A stretch of DNA of 64,000 nucleotides from Mycolicibacterium wolinskyi (lineage in GTDB: Bacteria; Actinomycetota; Actinomycetes; Mycobacteriales; Mycobacteriaceae), in contig NZ_LQQA01000015.1 of assembly GCF_002101965.1 (NCBI RefSeq), forward strand, positions 372,001-436,000, in the 5' to 3' direction. Under the pieces are notes generated by a model. It was given only the letters and a program-made list of their open reading frames with translations. It did not search any database and was not told the DNA's origin. Below, piece after piece: positions 51,287 through 58,603 of the stretch. Each line of letters starts with the position of its first letter. Position 1 is the stretch's first letter. The position numbers and the translations under genes are program-made.

Positions 51287-52530
51287 GGATGATGAAAGAG
51301 CAATCACCCAAACAGGTTTCACTACTGGCCGGGGCGACCCTCATCGACGGATCGGTGGTCGACGTCGAACTCGGACGCGACGGTGACCACGCCGTCGTCA
51401 CCCGGGTGACACCCGCCGCCGCCGACCGAGATGACGAGGCGACCGTCGACTTGCGCGGCTATCTGCTGATGACCGCGCCGGCCGAACCGCATGCCCATTT
51501 GGACAAGGCGCTGTCCTGGGACACGTTGCGCCCGCAACTCACCGATCTGCACGGCGCGATCGCCAGCTGGCGGCAGGGCTCGGCGGCCTTCGGCGAGGAG
51601 TCGTTCCGCGACCGTGCGGCGACCGCGGCACTTGCCTTGGTGCGCAACGGAACCACCGCGGTGCGCACCCACGTCGACATTCTTCCCACCGGCGATCCGC
51701 TGCGCGGTGTGCGCGCGGTCGCGGCGGTGCGCGAGCAACTACGCCACCTGATCGACATCGAGATCGTGGCCCTGCTCAAGGACTACTCCGGCGCCGACCT
51801 GCTGCACGCCGCCCTCGACGCCGGCGCCGACCTCGTCGGTGGATCACCGCACAGCACCGCCGACCCCCACGCCGAGTTGGGCCGCCTGCTCGACGTCGCC
51901 GAACAACGCGGGGTGGGCGCCGACCTGCACACCGACGAATTCCTGGTTGGCGATCACCACACCATCGCGCAGTACGCGCAGCGGGCGCGCTGCTGGCCCG
52001 CCGACCGGATCCGCACCGCCAGTCACTGCACCCGGCTGGGCACCATGACCGCCGACGAGTTGGCCGGGCTTCTGCCGCGCGTGGCCGAGTCCGGCATCGG
52101 CGTGGTCGCCAACCCCATCACGAACCTGTACCTGCAGGGGCGCGACCACCCGGTCGCGACACCGCGGGGACTCACCGCGATCGCGGCGCTGCGGGAGGCC
52201 GGGGTGCCCGTCGCGGCGGGCGCCGACAATGTGCGCGACCCGTTCAACCCGCTGGGGCGCAGCGACGCGCTGGAGACCGCGGCGCTGGCCGTGATCGCCG
52301 GCCACGTTCATCCGGAGGTCGCCATCGCGATGGTGACCGACGACGCGCGGCGCGTGATGGGGCTGCCCGCCGCCGGACCCCGGCCGGGTGCGCGCGCGGA
52401 ACTGCTGGCCGTGCGGGGCGCGGGATTGCTCGAGGTGTTGGCGACGGCCCCCGCCGACCGCGTGGTGATCCATGACGGCGCGGTGGTGTCGGTCAGCGAG
52501 ACCAGAACGTGGACCGCCTGTACGGCGTGA
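51283..52530 (+). CDS. Cytosine-deaminase-type amidohydrolase
   Basis: A 415-residue metal-dependent hydrolase of the CodA/atrazine-type subgroup. Metal ligands: His70 and His72 in EPHAHLDKALSW, a His in ADLHTDEF with the catalytic acid, His in TASHCTRLG, and Asp in AGADNVRDPF; these match cytosine deaminase motifs, in particular HAHLDK. Such enzymes deaminate or hydrolyse cytosine, isoguanine, creatinine-like or triazine rings. ATG 51283 overlaps the GntR stop, and a second ATG six bases on is also possible. It is the last gene of the importer/dioxygenase operon and suggests that the imported compound is an N-heterocycle; that is inference. Confidence 0.88.
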   Translation: MRMMKEQSPKQVSLLAGATLIDGSVVDVELGRDGDHAVVTRVTPAAADRDDEATVDLRGYLLMTAPAEPHAHLDKALSWDTLRPQLTDLHGAIASWRQGSAAFGEESFRDRAATAALALVRNGTTAVRTHVDILPTGDPLRGVRAVAAVREQLRHLIDIEIVALLKDYSGADLLHAALDAGADLVGGSPHSTADPHAELGRLLDVAEQRGVGADLHTDEFLVGDHHTIAQYAQRARCWPADRIRTASHCTRLGTMTADELAGLLPRVAESGIGVVANPITNLYLQGRDHPVATPRGLTAIAALREAGVPVAAGADNVRDPFNPLGRSDALETAALAVIAGHVHPEVAIAMVTDDARRVMGLPAAGPRPGARAELLAVRGAGLLEVLATAPADRVVIHDGAVVSVSETRTWTACTA

Positions 52531-52536
52531 AAATGT

Positions 52537-52566
52537 TTGCGTCACTGCTGGAGCGGCGCCTAAGAT
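52537..52566 (+). promoter_or_regulatory. Sigma-70-like promoter for the LeuA-domain leader
   Basis: TTGCGT (52537-52542) and TAAGAT (52561-52566) are spaced by 18 bases. The expected start, about seven bases on, coincides with the GTG of the leader peptide at 52574, predicting a leaderless transcript. Confidence 0.6.
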
Positions 52567-52573
52567 CGCCAAC

Positions 52574-52615
52574 GTGCCGAGGCGACTCGTAGTAGCAACC
52601 CGCAGCGGGGTCTGA
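52574..52615 (+). CDS. Leader peptide of a probable Leu/Val attenuator
   Basis: A 13-codon frame reading MPRRLVVATRSGV then TGA, too short for usual gene calling. It contains one Leu and three Val codons, two of them adjacent. It begins at the predicted transcription start, so it would be translated as a leaderless message, which mycobacteria do efficiently. The end of the frame lies inside the left arm of the large hairpin that follows. Ribosome stalling at the Leu-Val-Val codons would change the folding, as in branched-chain amino-acid attenuators reported upstream of actinobacterial leuA and ilvB. No Shine-Dalgarno is present or needed. Confidence 0.6.
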   Translation: MPRRLVVATRSGV

Positions 52616-52652
52616 TCTGACCGACCCCTCGCTGTGGGTCGTCGCTACTCGT
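52583..52652 (+). promoter_or_regulatory. Attenuator-like hairpin upstream of the LeuA-domain gene
   Basis: The arm GTAGTAGCAACCCGCAGCG with GGGTC pairs with GACCC, CGCTGTGGGT and GCTAC on the right (52622-52650), giving a stem of about 25 bp with few mismatches. A competing small stem CCCG/CGGG lies within the left arm. No U-tract follows, which is common in mycobacterial terminators. Confidence 0.6.
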
Positions 52653-52683
52653 CGGTCATCCTCTGAGCAGAGAAGACCGGCAC

Positions 52684-53160
52684 ATGTTTCCTTCTTCAAC
52701 ACCCCAGGCCCCGTCGTTCGCGGCCAACTTCACCGCCCCGCTGCCACGTGATCTGCGCTCCCTGGGCGACACCATCTGCTGGGACGCGTTCCTGGCAGAA
52801 TTCGCTCCCAGCGCGGGACCACTGCGGTTGGGCCATTGGACCTGCACCGACAATGCCGACCGGTTGGGACCGCAGGCCCGCAGATATCGGGCCACTCTGG
52901 CCATCGGCGACACCATCAGCACCTCGACCGCAGCCGCCAGCGGACCGGTGGCGGCGTTGACCGAGATGCTGTATCAGCGCGGCATCGCCGTCGAGACCAC
53001 GTCGTTTCACCAATTGCCGACCGGCGGGCAGACCGCCACGTTCATCAAGGGCAGCGACGGCGTGCACACCCAGTGGGCGATGGGTCTGGCCGACGATCCG
53101 GAGCAGTCGGCACTGCGTGCCGTGATCGCCTGCGCCAACCGGTTGTTGGCCGCAACCTGA
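52684..53160 (+). CDS. Stand-alone LeuA allosteric/dimerisation domain protein
   Basis: A 158-residue protein without a catalytic barrel. Residues about 75-158 match the C-terminal regulatory domain of 2-isopropylmalate synthase: SGPVAALTEMLYQRGIAVETTSFHQLPTGGQTATFIKGSD and QWAMGLADDPEQSALRAVIACANRLL, the part of LeuA that binds leucine. The N-terminal 70 residues (LGDTICWDAFLAEFAPSAGPLRLGHWTC) are of uncertain fold, with part perhaps a degenerate linker. It is preceded by an attenuator-like leader. It may act as a leucine sensor or form mixed oligomers with full-length LeuA encoded elsewhere. Not a frameshift remnant as far as I can see: no barrel sequence lies upstream. Confidence 0.78.
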   Translation: MFPSSTPQAPSFAANFTAPLPRDLRSLGDTICWDAFLAEFAPSAGPLRLGHWTCTDNADRLGPQARRYRATLAIGDTISTSTAAASGPVAALTEMLYQRGIAVETTSFHQLPTGGQTATFIKGSDGVHTQWAMGLADDPEQSALRAVIACANRLLAAT

Positions 53161-53182
53161 TTGCCCGCTTGGCCGCGGAGAC

Positions 53183-54664
53183 CTACTGCAGTGGTCGCAG
53201 CACGATCGGCATGCCGTCGATCGGCACGGGCATGCCGCCGTAGTCGTAGCGCGGCTTGTAGCCGGGGTGTGCGAGCTCCAACCGGTACCGGCGCAGCAGC
53301 CGGTGCATGACGGTCTTGATCTCCAACTGGCCGAACACCATGCCGATGCACTTGTGCGCGCCGCCGCCGAACGGCGCGAACGCATAGCGGTGCTTCTTGT
53401 GCTCGTTGCGTGGCTCGGCGAAGCGCTCCGGGTCGAATCGTTCGGGATCGGTCCACAACTCCGGCAGCCGATGGTTGATCGACGGCCAGGTGACAACGCT
53501 CGTGCCGGCCGGGATGAAGTAGCCCAGCAGATCGGTATCGCGCACGGCCTGACGGAAGTTGAACGGCAGCGGCGTCATCATCCGCAGTGCCTCGTTGACC
53601 ACGAGGTCGTACATCTCCAGCTTGTCGAGCGCCTCGATGTCCAGCGGACCGTCGCCGATGCGCTCGGATTCCTCCCGCAGCCGGTCCTGCCACTCGGGGT
53701 TGGCGGCCAGGTGGTAGGCCATCGTCGTCATCGTGGACGTGGAGGTGTCGTGCGCGGCCATCATGAGGAAGATCATGTGGCTGACGATCTGATCGTCGGT
53801 GAAGCTCTGGCCGTCCTCGTCGGCCGCGTGGCACAGCACGCTGAACATGTCGGTGCTCTCCGATCGCCGCTTCTCGGTGATGCGGCTGGAGAAGTAATCC
53901 TCGAGAGTCTTGCGTGCCTTGAGCCCGCGCCACCAGGTCAGCGGCGGTACCGGCTTGCGCACGATCGCGTTGCCGGCGCGCGTGGTGGTGGTGAACGCGT
54001 GGTTGACCGTGGTGACCAGGGCGCGGTCGGTGCCCGCGGGAACGCCCATGAACACCTCGGACGCGATGTCGAGCGTGAGCTCCTTGATCGCCGGGTGGAA
54101 CAGGAACCGCGGGTCGTTGGCCACCCAGTCGTCGGCCAGCACGGCCGAGGCCACCGAGTCGATGTGGGAGACGTAGCCGGTGAGCCGGGTGCGCGTGAAC
54201 GCCTCCTGCATGATCCGGCGATGGAACATGTGCTCGTCGAAGTCGAGCAGCATCAGCCCGCCTTCGAAGAACGGCCCGATGACCGGATCCCACGCGCGCT
54301 GCGAGAAGTCCTTGTTGCGGTTGGAGAACACGGCCTGCGTGGCATCGGGGCCCAGCGCCATGACCGATGACAGCGCGGGCGACTGCGCGTAGTAGATCGG
54401 CCCGTACTTGCGGTACAGCTCCAAGATGAAGTCGGGGCCGCCGCGGAAGATCTCGATCATGTGGCCGATGATCGGCAAACCGGCGTCGCCGACGATCGGT
54501 TTGAGGCCGCTGCCTGCCGGCGGCTCGGCGAACACGAACTGCTCCCACTCCTTGGCCTTGAGCCGCTTCTCGACCGCACCCATGCCGGGCATGGTGTTCG
54601 GCGTCGGGGTGAACCGGCGCTTCGCCTGGTCGAGAAGATAGTGCGGGGTGCTGATCGTGGCCAT
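53183..54664 (-). CDS. cyp136: Cytochrome P450, CYP136-like
   Basis: A 493-residue P450, longer than the small bacterial type. I-helix MMAAHDTSTST, ExxR in VNEALRMMTP, and heme loop FAPFGGGAHKCIGMVFGQLEIK with thiolate Cys near residue 436. The neighbour set (TetR and SDR next, then dinB2, TetR, FMN reductase, nrdHIE) matches M. tuberculosis Rv3059 cyp136 as I recall it. The ATG at 54664 follows AGGAGC; an upstream start at 54748 would overlap the divergent promoter. Electron partners are not encoded here and the physiological substrate is unknown. Confidence 0.9.
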   Translation of the reverse strand: MATISTPHYLLDQAKRRFTPTPNTMPGMGAVEKRLKAKEWEQFVFAEPPAGSGLKPIVGDAGLPIIGHMIEIFRGGPDFILELYRKYGPIYYAQSPALSSVMALGPDATQAVFSNRNKDFSQRAWDPVIGPFFEGGLMLLDFDEHMFHRRIMQEAFTRTRLTGYVSHIDSVASAVLADDWVANDPRFLFHPAIKELTLDIASEVFMGVPAGTDRALVTTVNHAFTTTTRAGNAIVRKPVPPLTWWRGLKARKTLEDYFSSRITEKRRSESTDMFSVLCHAADEDGQSFTDDQIVSHMIFLMMAAHDTSTSTMTTMAYHLAANPEWQDRLREESERIGDGPLDIEALDKLEMYDLVVNEALRMMTPLPFNFRQAVRDTDLLGYFIPAGTSVVTWPSINHRLPELWTDPERFDPERFAEPRNEHKKHRYAFAPFGGGAHKCIGMVFGQLEIKTVMHRLLRRYRLELAHPGYKPRYDYGGMPVPIDGMPIVLRPLQ

Positions 54665-54737
54665 ATACCGCTCCTGACGTTGCTGACGCTGCAAGTCTGT
54701 GGTGGAAGTCACCTGTGACCCCCATCCTGAATGCCAC

Positions 54738-54755
54738 ACTTGACGCATGTCAAGT
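54738..54755. promoter_or_regulatory. TetR operator in the cyp136/TetR divergent region
   Basis: ACTTGAC and GTCAAGT form a perfect 7-bp inverted repeat with a GCAT spacer, placed between the divergent starts at 54664 and 54793. Confidence 0.65.
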
Positions 54756-54792
54756 TTTGTTCTGGCGTGCCGCGGTGCAAAGGTTTAATGCC

Positions 54793-55455
54793 ATGACCGC
54801 CGAATCTCTACCCGAGGGCAGCAACGGCCCCGTCGGCGCACCCGCGTCCCCGCAGGCCCGCCGAAGCCGGGGCGACCGGCAACGCGACGCGATCGTCAAA
54901 GCCGTACGGGAACTGCTGGAGAAGGAGTCGTTCGCCGACCTGTCGGTCAGCACCATCAGCGAGCGCGCGGGCGTGGCGCGGTCGGGGTTCTATTTCTACT
55001 TCGACTCGAAGTACGCGGTGCTCGCGGTGATCCTTGCTGATGCGATGGAAGAACTTGCCGCGCTGACCCACGACTACGCACCGCGCGAACCGGGGGAGAC
55101 ACCCGCGGCGTTCGCGAAGCGCATGGTCGGCAGCGCGGCCGCGGTGTTCGCGACCAACGACCCGATCATGTCGGCCTGCACGGTCGCGCAGAACACCGAT
55201 GCCCAGATCCGGGAGTTGATGAACGACTTCGAAGACGTCGTCATCGGCAAGATCGTGGGCCTCATCGAACAGGACGAGGGCGCGCGCCCCATCTCCGACG
55301 ACCTGCCTGCGCTCGTTCGCACCCTGACCGCGACGACCGCGATGACGCTCTCGCACGACTCGGCCTTCGTCGGGCGGGATACCGATCCCGGCCGCGCCCT
55401 CGAGATCGTCGAGCGGCTGTGGCTCAACGCACTGTGGGGTGGCCTGCCCGAATAA
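54793..55455 (+). CDS. TetR family transcriptional regulator (cyp136 neighbour)
   Basis: A 220-residue repressor, Rv3058c-like by position. The helix-turn-helix is RQRDAIVKAVRELLEKESFADLSVSTISERAGVARSGFYFYFDSKYAVLAVI (residues about 32-85). An unusual polar N-terminal arm of 30 residues (ESLPEGSNGPVGAPASPQARRSRGD) precedes it. The C-terminal half is a typical TetR ligand domain. Divergent from cyp136 with an operator between, so it probably represses both. The SDR follows 22 bp later and is likely co-transcribed. Confidence 0.88.
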   Translation: MTAESLPEGSNGPVGAPASPQARRSRGDRQRDAIVKAVRELLEKESFADLSVSTISERAGVARSGFYFYFDSKYAVLAVILADAMEELAALTHDYAPREPGETPAAFAKRMVGSAAAVFATNDPIMSACTVAQNTDAQIRELMNDFEDVVIGKIVGLIEQDEGARPISDDLPALVRTLTATTAMTLSHDSAFVGRDTDPGRALEIVERLWLNALWGGLPE

Positions 55456-55477
55456 CGCCGCGGGTAAGGTCACCGCT

Positions 55478-56353
55478 ATGGCGCAGGGGAGCGACGTCCG
55501 GGAGCACTTTCGCGGGAAACGGTGCTTCGTCACCGGTGCGGCGAGCGGAATTGGACGCGCCACCGCACTCGCGCTCGCCGCCCAGGGTGCCGAGCTGTAC
55601 CTGACCGACCGCGACGACGAAGGGCTCGCACAGACGGTCGCCGATGCCCGCGCGCTCGGCGCGCAGGTGCCCGAGCACCGGGTACTCGACATCTCCGATT
55701 ACGACGAGGTGGCGGCGTTCGCCAAAGACATCCATGCCGCGCATGCGCCCATGGACGTGGTGATGAACATCGCCGGGGTATCGGCATGGGGCACGGTCGA
55801 CCGGCTCAGCCACGAGCAGTGGCGCTCGATGATCGACATCAACCTGATGGGCCCGATCCATGTGATCGAGACGTTCCTGCCGCCGATGGTCGAGGCTCGC
55901 CGGGGCGGACATCTCGTCAACGTGTCCTCGGCGGCCGGGCTCGTCGCGCTGCCGTGGCACAGTGCCTACAGCGCCAGCAAGTATGGGCTGCGCGGGCTGA
56001 GTGAAGTGCTGCGCTTCGATCTGGCACGCCATCGCATCGGGGTGTCGGTGGTGGTGCCCGGAGCTGTGAAAACCGGTCTGGTGCAGACGGTGCAGATCGC
56101 CGGGGTCGACCGGGAAGACCCGAACGTCCAGAAGTGGGTGGACCGGTTCGCCGGCCATGCCATCTCACCGGAGAAGGCCGCCGCCAAGATTCTGGCGGGC
56201 GTGCGCCGCAACCGGTTCTTGATCTACACCTCGTCCGACATCCGGGCGCTGTACACGTTCAAGCGGGTCGCGTGGTGGCCCTACAGCGTCGCGATGCGTC
56301 AAGTAAATGTCTTGTTCAGCCGCGCGCTGCGGCCAAAACCTGTGCAGCGCTAG
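55478..56353 (+). CDS. Short-chain dehydrogenase (Rv3057c-like)
   Basis: A 291-residue SDR. The Rossmann motif TGAASGIGRATALALAAQG begins near residue 19, DR in YLTDRDDEG favours NAD, and the active site is Ser in NVSSAAG with YSASKYGLRGL. The C-terminal extension (HAISPEKAAAKILAGVRRNRFLIYTSSDIRALYTFKRVAWWPYSVAMRQVN) is longer than in FabG-type enzymes and may form a membrane-associated segment; this tail is common in SDRs acting on lipids. ATG 55478 follows GGTAAGGT. Four-base convergent overlap with the ATPase gene. Likely acts in the same pathway as CYP136. Confidence 0.88.
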   Translation: MAQGSDVREHFRGKRCFVTGAASGIGRATALALAAQGAELYLTDRDDEGLAQTVADARALGAQVPEHRVLDISDYDEVAAFAKDIHAAHAPMDVVMNIAGVSAWGTVDRLSHEQWRSMIDINLMGPIHVIETFLPPMVEARRGGHLVNVSSAAGLVALPWHSAYSASKYGLRGLSEVLRFDLARHRIGVSVVVPGAVKTGLVQTVQIAGVDREDPNVQKWVDRFAGHAISPEKAAAKILAGVRRNRFLIYTSSDIRALYTFKRVAWWPYSVAMRQVNVLFSRALRPKPVQR

Positions 56354-57528
56354 CGTTTACCCCAATGCCACGAGGGAGTGGTCAACATGCCCAGCCCACT
56401 GACCTTCGTCTCGCCCCACTGTTTGTAGAGCTCGATCTCCACCGCTGTGCCGCGGTCCTCGTCGGCGACCGGTGTGGTGCCGAGGAATTCCAGCAGTGCG
56501 CGGGAGTGGGTGACCACCACGACCTGCGTCTGGGTTGCGGCGGTGCTGATCAGCGTGGCCAGTGGCCGCACGAGATCGGGGTGCAGCGAGGTCTCGGGTT
56601 CGTTGAGGACCATGAGCGACGGTGGCCTGCGGCTCAGCAGCGCAGCTGCCCACAGCAGGAAACGCAGTGTGCCGTCGGACAATTCGGCAGCGCGCAGCGG
56701 CCGTAGCATCCCGCGCTGCCGTAGCTGCAGGTCGAACAACCCGTCGGTGACCGCGACCGAGATCTCGGCGCCGTCGAAGGCCTCGGCCACGGCGCGCTCC
56801 AGATCGCCGAGCTCGGCCTCGATGATGGTCTGCACGGCGGCGGCGAGATCCGAGCCGTCGTCGGCGAGCACCGGCGTGCGGGTGCCGACGTGCGGCCTGC
56901 GCGCGGGTGCGCCCGCGTCGACCCGAAAGCCGTCGTAGAATCGCCAGTCGCGCAAGCGGTCGGAGACCGCCGACAGCTCCGGAAGGGCGTGCGGGTGCGC
57001 GTACTCGGCGAGCACGCTGCGATAGGCCGGCAGGGACCGGCTCAGCTCGTCGAACCCGCGTCCCGACTGTGCGGCCGCCTCGGCGAACTCACGCGTGCGG
57101 CGCACCAATGTCGAACTCGGCCGCAGCACCGGCCCGGCGAACACGACCTCACGCTTGATCTCGGGGTCGAGCGCAAATGCCGACGGCCTGCCTCCCGATC
57201 CGGCCATCTGCGGCAGGCCCAGGTCTACGAGATAGCCGAAATCATCTGCGGCGAAACCCAATTCGAGTGAAACCGGCCGGGTCCTTGTGGTGCCCTGGGC
57301 CTCCTCGGCCGGTTGCTCGGGGCCGGCCCACAACACCGATTGCAGCCCGCCCTCGCGCGCGAGCGATCCGATCACCTGCCCGCGACCGCAGTCCGCCAGT
57401 AGTCGCAGCGCACGGTAGATCGAGGACTTCCCGGTGCCGTTCGCGCCCGTGATCACCGTGAGATCCGTGAGCGGCAGGATCACCTCACGCAGTGAGCGGT
57501 AGCCCCGAACGGCGATGGTCTGCAGCAT
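56350..57528 (-). CDS. AAA_15/AAA_21 family ATPase (SMC/ABC-type, OLD-like)
   Basis: A 392-residue ATPase of the RecF/ABC class. Walker A is TGANGTGKSS at residues about 27-36, the ABC signature-like segment is ELSDGTLRFLLWAAAL, Walker B is LMVLNEPETSLHPDL and the switch His is in VVTHSRALLEFL. No nuclease (TOPRIM) or transmembrane part is present. Such proteins (COG4637-type) are poorly characterised; relatives serve DNA repair or defence. It is transcribed nine bases after dinB2, so the two form a unit with the TetR gene upstream. The link with a translesion polymerase hints at DNA repair, but nothing shows it. Confidence 0.83.
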   Translation of the reverse strand: MLQTIAVRGYRSLREVILPLTDLTVITGANGTGKSSIYRALRLLADCGRGQVIGSLAREGGLQSVLWAGPEQPAEEAQGTTRTRPVSLELGFAADDFGYLVDLGLPQMAGSGGRPSAFALDPEIKREVVFAGPVLRPSSTLVRRTREFAEAAAQSGRGFDELSRSLPAYRSVLAEYAHPHALPELSAVSDRLRDWRFYDGFRVDAGAPARRPHVGTRTPVLADDGSDLAAAVQTIIEAELGDLERAVAEAFDGAEISVAVTDGLFDLQLRQRGMLRPLRAAELSDGTLRFLLWAAALLSRRPPSLMVLNEPETSLHPDLVRPLATLISTAATQTQVVVVTHSRALLEFLGTTPVADEDRGTAVEIELYKQWGETKVSGLGMLTTPSWHWGKR

Positions 57529-57537
57529 GAGTCGAGG

Positions 57538-58599
57538 TTATTGGCCGTCACCGACAACTGGTTCGGTGGTCTGCTCCATGGCCAGCTCGAGCCGGACCCC
57601 AAGCAGCCGGATCGGCCGGTCGAGCTCGAACTGGTCGAGCACCGCCAGCGCGGTGTCGGTGATCACGCCGCGGTCCGTGGTCGGTGCGGGCAGCTTGCGG
57701 ATCTTGGTCCGGGTGTAGAAGGTCTTGGTTCGAACGGTCACCGCCACCCGGGTGACGATGCGGTGCTGTTCGACCACCTCGGCCAGCGTGCGGTGCGCCA
57801 GTTCCACGACGGCAGCATCGATCTCACTGCGATCGGTCAGATCTTGGGCGAACGTCACGACATGACTTCGCGAACGTGGCACCCATGGTTCGGAGCTGAC
57901 CTCGGTATCGCCGCCGCCCTTGGCGAGTAACAGAATCCACAAACCCGTGCTGGGCCCGAATGCCGCCGTCAGCACCGCGGCATCGGTCGCGGCCAGGTCG
58001 GCGACCGTGCTGATGCCCATGGTGGCAAGCTTTTTCGTGGTCTTGGGCCCCACGCCCCACAAAGCGTCGGGCGGGCGGTCACCCATCACCGCCATCCAGT
58101 TGTCTTCGGTGAGCACGTATACGCCTGCCGGTTTGGCCAAGCCGGTCGCCACCTTGGCGCGTTGCTTGTTGTCGCTGATGCCCACCGAGCAGGACAGTCC
58201 CGTCTCGGCGGCGATCACGGTGCGTATCCGCTCGGCCAGCTCGACCGGATCGGTGACATCCGCGCCGAGGTAGGCCTCGTCCCAGCCCCACACCTCCAGC
58301 GGGTGGCCGAGGTCGCGCAGCAGGCCCATGACCTGTTCGGAGGCTTCGTCATAAGCGGCCGGGTCCGAAGGGAGGAAGGTGGCATCCGGGCACCGCCGCG
58401 CCGCGGTACGCAGCGGCATGCCGGCGTGGACGCCGTACTCCCTGGCCTGATACGACGCGCAGGTCACCACCTTGCGCGGTTCGGTGGGGTCACCGCTGCC
58501 GCCGACGATGACCGGCAGGCCTTCCAACTCCGGGTGGCGACGCAGCTCCACCGACGCCAGGAACTGGTCCAGGTCGACGTGAAGCACCCAGCTGGTCAT
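57538..58599 (-). CDS. dinB2: Y-family DNA polymerase DinB2
   Basis: A 353-residue Y-family translesion polymerase. The catalytic acids are Asp9 in HVDLDQFLASVE and the Asp-Glu pair in VWGWDEAYLG. Helix-hairpin-helix DNA contacts include WGVGPKTTKKLATMGISTVADL, and a little-finger domain closes the fold. Residue 14 is Leu where most polymerases have an aromatic steric gate that excludes ribonucleotides; M. smegmatis DinB2 is described as having exactly this Leu14 and using ribonucleotides readily. ATG 58599 was chosen because conserved sequence starts there; no typical C-terminal clamp-binding motif is seen. It is four bases downstream of the TetR gene (Rv3055-Rv3056-like). Confidence 0.92.
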   Translation of the reverse strand: MTSWVLHVDLDQFLASVELRRHPELEGLPVIVGGSGDPTEPRKVVTCASYQAREYGVHAGMPLRTAARRCPDATFLPSDPAAYDEASEQVMGLLRDLGHPLEVWGWDEAYLGADVTDPVELAERIRTVIAAETGLSCSVGISDNKQRAKVATGLAKPAGVYVLTEDNWMAVMGDRPPDALWGVGPKTTKKLATMGISTVADLAATDAAVLTAAFGPSTGLWILLLAKGGGDTEVSSEPWVPRSRSHVVTFAQDLTDRSEIDAAVVELAHRTLAEVVEQHRIVTRVAVTVRTKTFYTRTKIRKLPAPTTDRGVITDTALAVLDQFELDRPIRLLGVRLELAMEQTTEPVVGDGQ

Positions 58600-58603
58600 C
58601 GCG

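Noticed and set aside
52684..53160. Truncated leuA pseudogene
   Set aside because: The gene has its own promoter and leader, and no barrel-domain sequence precedes it; it looks like an independent domain protein.
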